A DNA stretch of 64,000 nt from assembly GCA_963757395.1 (NCBI GenBank), contig CAVWRK010000013.1, forward strand, positions 496,001 through 560,000, read 5' to 3'. The translations under genes were made by a program, and so were the position numbers. Shown in pieces: positions 16,916 through 23,133 of this stretch. Within the stretch, counting starts at the first letter, position 1, and each line of letters opens with the position of its first letter. The notes beneath the pieces were generated by a model, which did no database searches, was not told the origin of the DNA, and saw only the letters and a program-made list of their open reading frames with translations. Source of the DNA: DATAOG01 sp963757395 (GTDB lineage Bacteria; Pseudomonadota; Alphaproteobacteria; Geminicoccales; Geminicoccaceae).

Positions 16916-18193
16916 TCAGGACCGGAACGGCCGGGCGAGGCGGGCGTCCGCGCCGAGCGCCTGCTCGATCCGGAGCGCCTCGTTCCACTTGGCCATGCGC
17001 TCGGAGCGGGCGAACGAGCCGACCTTGAGCTGGTCCGCGCCCCAGCCGACCGCCAGATGGACGATCGTCGTGTCCTCGGTCTCGCCCGAGCGCGCCGAGA
17101 CGATCGTCCGCCAGCCGGCGGTGCGCGCGGCCTCGAACGCCGCCCGGGTCTCGGTCAGCGTGCCGCGCTGGTTGGGCTTGACCAGCAGCGTGTTGCCAGC
17201 GCCGCGCGCGGCGGCCTGGCGCACCCGGCCGGCTTCGGTCACCGTGAGATCGTCCGCGACCACCTGCACCCGATCACCGACCGCGCGCGTGAAAGCCGCG
17301 AAGCCGTCCAGATCGTCCTCGGCGAGCGGGTCCTCGATCGAGACGATCGGATAGCGTTCCAGCCAGTCGATCAGCAGCTCTGTCATACCTTCGGAATCCA
17401 GCTCGCGGCCCTCGAGGCCGAGCCGGTAACGCCCGCTCCGGCCGAACTCCGAGGCGGCCACGTCGAGCGCGATCGCGACCTGCTCGCCCGGCAGCAGCCC
17501 CGCCCGCTCGATCGCCCGCACCAGCATCTCGAGCGCCGCCTCGTTGGTCGCGAAGTCCGGCCACCAGCCGCCCTCGTCGGCGACGCCATGGAGCTTGCCG
17601 GCCTCGGCCATCAACCGACCGGCCGCCAGATAGACCTCGGCGGTCCACTCCAGCGCCTCGGCGAAGCTCGCAGCCCCGGGACAGACGACCATGAAGTCCT
17701 GAACGTCGACCCGCCGCCCGGCATGCGCCCCACCGCCAAAGATCTGAATCTCCGGCACCGGCAACGCAGGGCGTTGACCCTCAACAAGAAGATGGCGCCA
17801 GAGCGGTACGCCCGCGGCGGCGGCGGCGGCATGCGCGACCGCCATCGACACCGCAATCGTCGCATTGCCGCCGAGCCGAGCCTTGTTGGGCGTGCCGTCG
17901 AGCGCGATCAGCCGTTCATCAATGTCATTCTGAGCACCAGCGTCCAATCCTTTGATCGCATTGGCAATCTCCTGATTGACCGCAGCCACGGCCTGGCGCA
18001 CGTCATAGCCGCCGAAGGGGGTGCCGCCATCCCGCCTGTCGAGCGCCTCACCCGAGCCGGTCGAGGCACCGGCCGGGGCGATCGCCCGCCCCACAGCGCC
18101 GCCGTGGAGAAAGACCTCGGCCTCGACCGTCGGCCGGCCGCGCGAATCCCAGACCCGCCGGCCCCGCACCTCGGCAATCGTCGTCCTGCTCAC
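16916..18193 (-). CDS. Divergent enolase-family protein
   Basis: 425 residues, full enolase length. Conserved elements: PAGASTG loop, HGVADEGG, SIEDPLAEDDLDG, VVADDLTVT, LVKPNQRGTLTET (catalytic Lys) and SFARSERMAKWNEALRIE. Two active-site differences stand out: the canonical SHRSGETED reads SARSGETED, so the substrate-contacting His is Ala, and the mobile loop has GASTGSGEA rather than GASTGxREA. The metal-ligand Asp/Glu/Asp set is retained. The start overlaps the stop of an upstream kinase gene by four bases. A glycolytic enolase normally keeps the His, so a related reaction on another phospho-hydroxyacid is plausible; a weakened true enolase is the alternative. Confidence 0.8.
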   Translation of the reverse strand: MSRTTIAEVRGRRVWDSRGRPTVEAEVFLHGGAVGRAIAPAGASTGSGEALDRRDGGTPFGGYDVRQAVAAVNQEIANAIKGLDAGAQNDIDERLIALDGTPNKARLGGNATIAVSMAVAHAAAAAAGVPLWRHLLVEGQRPALPVPEIQIFGGGAHAGRRVDVQDFMVVCPGAASFAEALEWTAEVYLAAGRLMAEAGKLHGVADEGGWWPDFATNEAALEMLVRAIERAGLLPGEQVAIALDVAASEFGRSGRYRLGLEGRELDSEGMTELLIDWLERYPIVSIEDPLAEDDLDGFAAFTRAVGDRVQVVADDLTVTEAGRVRQAAARGAGNTLLVKPNQRGTLTETRAAFEAARTAGWRTIVSARSGETEDTTIVHLAVGWGADQLKVGSFARSERMAKWNEALRIEQALGADARLARPFRS

Positions 18194-19290
18194 GCGCCGA
18201 TCTCCTCCGCCCAGGCCGCCCGCACCTGATCGAGCCGGTCGACGGGCGTCGCCAACAGCGCCCGCGCCACCCTGCGCACCTTGTTCCTATCCGCCTCCCC
18301 GGTCAGATATTCGACCGGCGACTTGCCGTCGACCCGACCCAGCAGCAGCCCTGGCAGCAGGCGCGCCACCCGACCCTCCAGAGCCGCGCGCGGCTCCCAG
18401 CGCACCCCAGCAAGATACGTCCTCGCCAAAGCATCGAAACACCGGAGAAAATCGGTCCGCGCGCGCGGCGTCCACAGGCACTTGAGCAGCAGATGGTTGA
18501 GGCAGAAGGCGAGATCGAACGCCGGATCGCCGAACCAGGCGCACTCGGCATCGAGGAACACCGGCCCCGCGGGCCCGACCAGGATGTTTTTGGGACTGAC
18601 GTCGCCATGCACCAGGCAGCGCCTGGTGGCCGCGGTTGTCGTCGCGAGGGCCCGCAATGCGGGCGCCAGGTCCGGGTGCCGCGTCGCGGTCGCGAGCAGA
18701 TAGGGCTCGAGCCGGATGTCATGGAAGATACGATCGGTCGCGAATTGGGCGGCGACCTCGGGATCATCCGCGGTCGCGGCATGGATGCGCACGAGCCGCT
18801 CCCCGACCGCCTTCGCGACCTCCGGATCGGCCCGCCCATCCCGCAGCTCAGCCTTCCACGAAGCATGCCGCGCGGGATCGAGATAGGCCATGACCAGCAC
18901 GCCGGCCTCGGCATCCTGGCCCAAGAGCTCCGGCACGGCCTCAGGCACGACCGCCGCCGCCCGCCGCATCCAGGCCGCCTCAAAGGCATTGCGCTCGACC
19001 GGCGCGAACCAGTCCTGCTCCACCCGCAGCTTCGCCAACGCCCGCTTCACACACACCGGCCCGCGCTCGAGCTCGACCCGCCAAATGTCCGAACTGACGC
19101 CGCCGGTCAGTCGCTCGAAGCGCAGCCCCTCCCCCGGCCGCGCCAGCCCCAGCCGCTCCAGCGCTGCGCGCACCTGCGCTTCGACCGCCGACGCTCCGCC
19201 CGCCTCGTTTTCCACTCTCCCGCGGCCACTTCTGGTTGCCTCGCAGGCCTGCGAAGCCAGTTTCTGCCTTTCGCAGGCCATGCCCAACAC
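18190..19290 (-). CDS. Aminoglycoside/methylthioribose kinase-fold phosphotransferase
   Basis: Up to 366 residues with an APH-type kinase fold: LTGGVSSDIWRVE (nucleotide loop), VCVKRALAKL (ATP-binding Lys), CLVHGDVSPKNILVG (catalytic Asp, Brenner-like motif) and FLDAECAWFGDPAFDLAFCL (metal Asp). The HGDxSPKNIL and ECAWFGDPAFDLA pattern resembles small-molecule sugar or choline-type kinases more than drug kinases. It overlaps the enolase-like gene (ATGA), so they form an operon and may act in sequence: phosphorylation, then dehydration. First ATG is at 19290, but the initial ~40 residues are unconvincing; a GTG at 19215 is an alternative. Confidence 0.75.
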   Translation of the reverse strand: MLGMACERQKLASQACEATRSGRGRVENEAGGASAVEAQVRAALERLGLARPGEGLRFERLTGGVSSDIWRVELERGPVCVKRALAKLRVEQDWFAPVERNAFEAAWMRRAAAVVPEAVPELLGQDAEAGVLVMAYLDPARHASWKAELRDGRADPEVAKAVGERLVRIHAATADDPEVAAQFATDRIFHDIRLEPYLLATATRHPDLAPALRALATTTAATRRCLVHGDVSPKNILVGPAGPVFLDAECAWFGDPAFDLAFCLNHLLLKCLWTPRARTDFLRCFDALARTYLAGVRWEPRAALEGRVARLLPGLLLGRVDGKSPVEYLTGEADRNKVRRVARALLATPVDRLDQVRAAWAEEIGA

Positions 19291-19339
19291 CAGCCCCGAT
19301 CGCGGCGCCGGTCAAGGACGCGTGCCCCGCATCGCTTGA

Positions 19340-19789
19340 TCAAAAGCAAAAGCTAAAGTGACCATCAAAATCGATTTTGAACGAACCCCGCGAAATCACA
19401 TCCATACCTAGCAATACATCAAATGTTGTCCCGCTAGCATTGAGCTCCATGCCATCGATCGCATGGAAAATGAACATGCTTCCAGACGCGGTGCCTCGCG
19501 GATCGGGAGCAACTCCCATAGGGAAGCCAATGGAGAAAAGATACGTATTCACTGTAACTGTATGAGACGCTGAAATCATTCCCCTCTTACCCTTCGGGGT
19601 CAAACCGATATCTTGCACGACTTTGGTCGTGATACAGGTTTGTGTAGCCCCTGTATCCATGAGCGCGGTAAATGTGTGCAGAACTTGTCCAGAAATGATG
19701 TTACCGGCGGCCCCCGCACTTACCGGCAGCACCACTACAGGGATGATGATCCCGCCTGGATACTGAAACCTACCGGACAGGCACGGCAT
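19340..19789 (-). CDS. Retropepsin-like aspartyl protease family protein
   Basis: 149 residues. FTALMDTGATQTCITTKV is the DTGA aspartyl-protease motif of single-domain retropepsin-like proteins, and GTTFDVLLGMDVISRG supplies the conserved LLGMD segment. Such proteins work as dimers. Base composition is clearly lower in GC than the neighbours. The gene overlaps the small upstream gene by 20 bases. I recognise this pair (small protein followed by retropepsin-like protein) as recurring across bacteria, with unknown function. Confidence 0.75.
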   Translation of the reverse strand: MPCLSGRFQYPGGIIIPVVVLPVSAGAAGNIISGQVLHTFTALMDTGATQTCITTKVVQDIGLTPKGKRGMISASHTVTVNTYLFSIGFPMGVAPDPRGTASGSMFIFHAIDGMELNASGTTFDVLLGMDVISRGSFKIDFDGHFSFCF

Positions 19790-20018
19790 GCGAGAAATAC
19801 CCTAAGTCAACAGGATCAGCCGTGATCTTTTGTATGGAAAATAGTCCGTCCTGGTAGAACCTTTCTGCTGTAGCTACAGCGTCTCCCAGGGTATCGTAGG
19901 TGGCAACAATTTCTCCATCGCGCAGCAAAGCATATTTGCCCGCATGGCCTTGTAGGGTAGGTAGCGCCTTCTTGAAGGCCTCGTAGTTCTTGTCAACTTG
20001 CTCTTGATGTGCACTCAT
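19770..20018 (-). CDS. Small conserved hypothetical protein paired with the retropepsin gene
   Basis: 82 residues from ATG 20018 (a GTG at 20030 is possible). It reads as a compact soluble domain: ALPTLQGHAGKYALLRDGEI, ATYDTLGDAVATAERFYQDG and LFSIQKITADPVDLGYFSHA. The ending VDLGYFSHA is typical of the small proteins encoded just before retropepsin-like genes. Overlapping stops and starts imply coupled expression. Function unknown; a substrate or regulator of the protease is a reasonable guess. Lower GC than the core genes, suggesting transfer of the pair. Confidence 0.7.
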   Translation of the reverse strand: MSAHQEQVDKNYEAFKKALPTLQGHAGKYALLRDGEIVATYDTLGDAVATAERFYQDGLFSIQKITADPVDLGYFSHAVPVR

Positions 20019-20269
20019 CAGCTCACCCACCGCACCTCATATGCCACGATGCTCCGCTTCAGAACGTGACCCCAGCGAGCGTTAACTCTTGCAACACGTT
20101 TCACATAACATAGGAATATGCTCCCGTCAATCCTGCCGCAGCGCGCCCAGATACGCAAGAATCAAGTTCTAGACCTTGATCGCCGGTTTGGAAAGGCACG
20201 CTGTTGGCGCGGGCGCGCACGGTCTGATATGAGATAGTCGGACCGTCGAGCCGAGTTGCAGTTTCGGGC

Positions 20270-20446
20270 ATGAAGGTCGAGGTGGTCGTTCACGAGGCGG
20301 AGCAAGGCGAGTTCTGGGTCGAGGTGCCCGCCTTGCCCGGCTGTGTCAACCAGGGCGCCACCATGGACGAACTGCTTGCGAACGTTCGCGGAGCCATCGA
20401 GGTCTGGCTGGCGACCGGGCCTCCGGTCGAGACGGGCGCGCCCTGA
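20270..20446 (+). CDS. Orphan HicB-like antitoxin domain protein
   Basis: A 58-residue frame beginning MKVEVVVHEAEQGEFWVEVP followed by ALPGCVNQGATMDEL and LANVRGAIEVWL. This is the partial RNase H-like HicB fold (polar strand, PALPGC turn, G-T-(L/M)-x-E-A-like helix). In HicAB systems HicB neutralises the mRNA-cleaving HicA toxin. No HicA-like dsRNA-binding gene is next to it on either strand, and it lacks a C-terminal DNA-binding domain. It is therefore an orphan or acts on a distant toxin. Confidence 0.6.
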   Translation: MKVEVVVHEAEQGEFWVEVPALPGCVNQGATMDELLANVRGAIEVWLATGPPVETGAP

Positions 20447-20518
20447 TCCGCCCCCCACGTCTGATCACTGGTGACGACCTCGTTTAGGGTGAGGCTCGCT
20501 TGTGCTAAGGGAAGATCG

Positions 20519-20552
20519 GGGGACGTGGCGGAACCGGTAGACGCTTCGGACT
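20519..20552 (+). pseudogene. 5' half of a split tRNA-Leu(CAA)
   Basis: Acceptor strand GGGGACG, TG, D-arm GCG...CGC with the tRNA-Leu D-loop, base 26, anticodon 5' stem TCGGA and loop bases CT. It stops after position 33. The missing remainder lies at 23057-23109: that half supplies TCCGA for the anticodon stem (five pairs) and CGTCCCT for the acceptor (six pairs plus one G-U). The two therefore look like one tRNA-Leu(CAA) gene cut in the anticodon loop. Confidence 0.8.
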
Positions 20553-20562
20553 TTGAAATCCC

Positions 20563-20652
20563 GCGGGCGTGGCGGAACAGGTAGACGCAAGAGACTTAAA
20601 ATCTCTCGACCTGCCAAGGTCTTGCGGGTTCGAACTCCCGCCGCCCGCACCA
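20563..20652 (+). tRNA. tRNA-Leu (anticodon TAA)
   Basis: 90 nt with encoded CCA. Acceptor GCGGGCG pairs with CGCCCGC; the anticodon stem AGAGA/TCTCT encloses loop CTTAAAA, giving TAA at positions 34-36; a long variable arm and a T-arm with TTCGAAC complete a type II tRNA. It reads UUA, and by U34 wobble also UUG. It begins only ten bases after the truncated tRNA-Leu(CAA) 5' half and probably uses that gene's promoter. Confidence 0.95.
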
Positions 20653-20896
20653 CGCCCCGACGGCGTTTGTAGCAGATTGGTAGCAGCCGATGGATCAGCA
20701 TCCCGTTGCAGCGGCAGCCGCGCCGAGAGATTCGAGGAGGTCCGAGCCCGTAGAACGCGGAGGCCGAAGCGCCAACGCCCAGTTAAACCCCAGGCCTATC
20801 TCGACGAATACGCCTTCCGCTTCAACCGCCGCACCGTCAGTGGAGGCGCGGTTGAACTCGCAGCGGTCGAGACGTCTTTGCACCCTGGCCAAGAGC

Positions 20897-21412
20897 ATGC
20901 TGTCGGCCGGACCCATCATCCTCGCGCTCCTCGTCATGGCGCCGGGTCCCGCACGCGCCGAGTCCCGGGCGTGCCGGGCCTTCGTGGGCACCTACCTGGT
21001 CACCGTCCTCGGCGACACCGGCGGCGTCAATTCGCGCAGCCTGATCGTCTTCTCCGCCGACGGCACGTTCGGGTTCATCAACTCGAACCAGGGCGGCATC
21101 GAGTCGGCCTTCGATCCTTTCACCGATGCCGCCGGTAGCTGGTCCTGCCGCGGCAAGGGCTCCAAGCGGCAGGCGTATGCGGTCGCGCTCGACTTTACGT
21201 TGCCGGGAACGCTGGGGTCAGAGCAAGCCATCGCTCGCCTGGACTTCTACGATGTGACCGTCGATCGCTGGAGCGGAACGCTCAAAGGGAGCGCCACCCT
21301 GCGCTTCTTCCCGCTCGACGGCGAGCCACTCACGCCGCCCGCGAACACCGCCGAGCCCTTCAGCTTCGAAGGTCGCCGCGTGTCCGCGGGCTCGCTGCAA
21401 GAACCCAACTGA
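20897..21412 (+). CDS. Exported protein of unknown function
   Basis: 171 residues from ATG 20897. A signal peptide (LSAGPIILALLVMAPGPARA) is followed by a beta-rich domain: CRAFVGTYLVTVLGDTGG, RSLIVFSADGTFGFINSN, GSWSCRGKGSKRQAYAVALD and LDFYDVTVDRWSGTLKGSAT. The layout resembles small lipocalin-like or avidin-like barrels, but I do not recognise a family. The longer upstream frame is low-complexity and is not preferred. Shine-Dalgarno weak (AAGAG). It lies inside the segment that splits tRNA-Leu(CAA). Confidence 0.6.
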   Translation: MLSAGPIILALLVMAPGPARAESRACRAFVGTYLVTVLGDTGGVNSRSLIVFSADGTFGFINSNQGGIESAFDPFTDAAGSWSCRGKGSKRQAYAVALDFTLPGTLGSEQAIARLDFYDVTVDRWSGTLKGSATLRFFPLDGEPLTPPANTAEPFSFEGRRVSAGSLQEPN

Positions 21413-21623
21413 CGCTCGCTGGCCGCCAGTGGGTCCGGGGTCAATTCAAACTGCGAGCACCGAGGGGTATGTAAGGCGGGGCCTTTGGCGACATCTCCGA
21501 TCCGGCGCGCGCCGACGCTCCAGGGCGCAACCGCGGCTTGTATCGACCGCCTTCGCAAGTCATAGTTGAACGGCGCTAGGAGACGCCCTCGACCTGGTCG
21601 CCAACAGCCGGGAGGTGCAAGTG

Positions 21624-22574
21624 ATGCTGTCACGACGCAACGTTCTGCTGGCCGCCGGTGCGGGCCTGACGGTCGGCCCCATGGTGGCGAGGACAACCCG
21701 GGCCGACGGCCTGATTCCGGCCCTCCAGCTTGTCGAGCCACTGGGCACGCCGTCCGTCGTCTGGACGGCCTTCAACCTGCTCCAGCCGGCGCTGCAGACG
21801 ATTCTGCAGTGCCCTGTCGAGGTGAAGACGGTGACCGGCAACGACGGCCTCAAGGCCCTGCAAACGGTGCTGGAACCGTCGCCCGGCGCCGTGCGGCTGT
21901 ACGGCGGGCCGGTGATGTCGGTGCAGTACCTGGAGAAGACCTCCGGCTACGGCGCCGTCAAGCTGGAGGACATGGTGCCGATCGCCAAGCTCAGCAACGG
22001 CTTCTCGGTCGCCCTCTTCACTACGCAGAAAAGCCCGTTGACGTCATGGAGCGACGCGGTCGAGGCGGCGAACAGCGCGCCGCTCGCCGTGAGTTGCCTG
22101 GAGCGCGCCACGGCGGCCTATCTCGCCAAGCTGATCCTGGAGCGCAAAGCCGGGCTCGCCATGGACGTGACGCTGCGGGACACCCTCGGCGAGGTCTTCG
22201 ACGACGTGCAGAGCGGACGTGCCGCCGCCGGCATCCTGCCCACGGCCTTCATCGCGCGGGATCGCGACGGCCTGCGGGGCCTGCTGACCTTCGGGGCGCA
22301 GCGCAATGCGATCCTGACCGACACGCCGACCTACGCCGAGGTGAGCGGGCAGCGCAAGCTGGCGTTCACCGAAAGCATCGCGGCGCTGGGCGCACCCGGC
22401 CTGGACACCCCCGTCGCGACGCGGCTGACCGATGCCTTCATGACGGCGGGCCAGGATCCGACGATCCTGCAGTCGCAGGAGTCGGCGCTGTTCCCCGTCG
22501 TCGTCAACGGCCCCGAGATCCTGCGCGGGACGCTGGCGCGCGACGAGAGGGTGCTCGACAGGGTCCTGGGTTAG
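21624..22574 (+). CDS. TctC/Bug-like tripartite tricarboxylate substrate-binding protein
   Basis: 316 residues from ATG 21624, which has GGAGG eight bases upstream. The signal begins LSRRNVLLAAGAGL, Tat-like with twin Arg. The mature protein matches the Bug/TctC periplasmic binding-protein pattern: LQPALQTILQCPVEVKTVTG, NDGLKALQTVLEPSPGAVRL, AAAGILPTAFIARDRDGLRG and LTFGAQRNAILTDTPTYAEV. These proteins feed TctAB permeases with carboxylates; none is encoded nearby, so it may serve a distant transporter or act as a sensor. It abuts the integrase remnant. Confidence 0.7.
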   Translation: MLSRRNVLLAAGAGLTVGPMVARTTRADGLIPALQLVEPLGTPSVVWTAFNLLQPALQTILQCPVEVKTVTGNDGLKALQTVLEPSPGAVRLYGGPVMSVQYLEKTSGYGAVKLEDMVPIAKLSNGFSVALFTTQKSPLTSWSDAVEAANSAPLAVSCLERATAAYLAKLILERKAGLAMDVTLRDTLGEVFDDVQSGRAAAGILPTAFIARDRDGLRGLLTFGAQRNAILTDTPTYAEVSGQRKLAFTESIAALGAPGLDTPVATRLTDAFMTAGQDPTILQSQESALFPVVVNGPEILRGTLARDERVLDRVLG

Positions 22575-22609
22575 CTGGCGGCGACGCTGGTAGCCGCCGC
22601 CATTGCCGG

Positions 22610-23014
22610 ACATGGCCGCCGCTCGAGTGCGATCGGCGTGCTCCGTGAGGTCGTCGTCCATCAGCCTGACGATCGTCGGCGCGTCTCGACGCGCTCCCTC
22701 GGCCGGCCGCGCCGCCCGCCGCTCGGCCGCCGGGTCGCTGCCGGCCGCGATCGCCCCGAGCAGCTGCTCGGCGCGGGCGTGGGCCTGGTGGTTACCGGGC
22801 CGGGCCGGCCGATCTTGACCTTGGCCTGGTGCCCGTCGGGCAGGCGCGCCTGGACGAAGTAGGTGCGCGTCCCGCGGTCGCTGACCCGGACGCCGAAGCC
22901 GGTCAGCAGATCGTCCCACCAAGCGACCGGCGCCTGGCCCTCGGCGGGCAGTGGCAGCGCCTCGATGGTGCGCTTGCCCAGCCGGCAGGTTCGGCTAGAC
23001 TTCGGTGCGGCCAT
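22610..23014 (-). pseudogene. Tyrosine integrase remnant (arm-binding N-terminal part)
   Basis: From ATG 23014 the product reads as the DUF4102-type arm-binding domain of P4-like integrases: TIEALPLPAEGQAPVAWWDD, FGVRVSDRGTRTYFVQARLP and KVKIGRPG. After about 22790 the frame changes; HARAEQLLGAIAAGSDPAAE and PTIVRLMDDDLTEHADRTRA continue it in the next frame, then all similarity ends. The catalytic domain with its Arg-His-Arg-Tyr set is gone. It starts about 43 bp inside the right tRNA junction. Confidence 0.75.
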
Positions 23015-23056
23015 GCTCGCCACTCCGGTTGACGGGTTGGTCAGAGACGGCGGGCC

Positions 23057-23109
23057 CAAAATCCGATGGCCCTCGGGCCGCGCGGGTTCGACCCCCGCCG
23101 TCCCTACCA
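23057..23109 (+). pseudogene. 3' half of a split tRNA-Leu(CAA)
   Basis: CAAAA completes an anticodon loop (anticodon CAA), TCCGA the anticodon stem, then a variable arm GGCC/GGCC-type hairpin, T-arm GCGGG-TTCGACC-CCCGC, acceptor CGTCCCT, discriminator A and encoded CCA. It lacks a D-arm and 5' acceptor, which are found at 20519-20552. It lies 24 bp before the TPP enzyme start. Confidence 0.8.
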
Positions 23110-23133
23110 TCGACTGCAAGGACTTTCGGGCAC

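Larger units (their letters stand above)
20553..23056. mobile_element. Putative decayed integrative element inserted in tRNA-Leu(CAA)
   Basis: A 2.5-kb segment separating the two halves of tRNA-Leu(CAA). Both junctions carry AAATCC (20556-20561 and 23059-23064), a possible crossover core within the anticodon loop and stem. Its right end holds the N-terminal part of a tyrosine integrase gene reading inward from the junction, the usual int-next-to-att layout. Cargo: an intact tRNA-Leu(UAA) and two exported-protein genes. No excision genes remain. Boundaries could shift by several bases. Confidence 0.6.

Noticed and set aside
20668..20690. GTAGCAG direct repeat after tRNA-Leu(UAA) as integrase arm sites
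   Set aside because: Only two copies, and the supported insertion junction is elsewhere (anticodon loop of tRNA-Leu(CAA)).
19300..21440. Scattered GGGGTCA-containing stretches (near 16909, 20068, 21213, 21430)
   Set aside because: They resemble fragments of a known interspersed repeat, but each is short and none forms a clear hairpin, so I do not list them as elements.
20519..23109. Group I intron as explanation of the split tRNA-Leu
   Set aside because: Anticodon-loop position fits, but 2.5 kb is too long, the base before the 3' half is C and not the required G, and the insert holds another tRNA and protein genes. No intron core seen.
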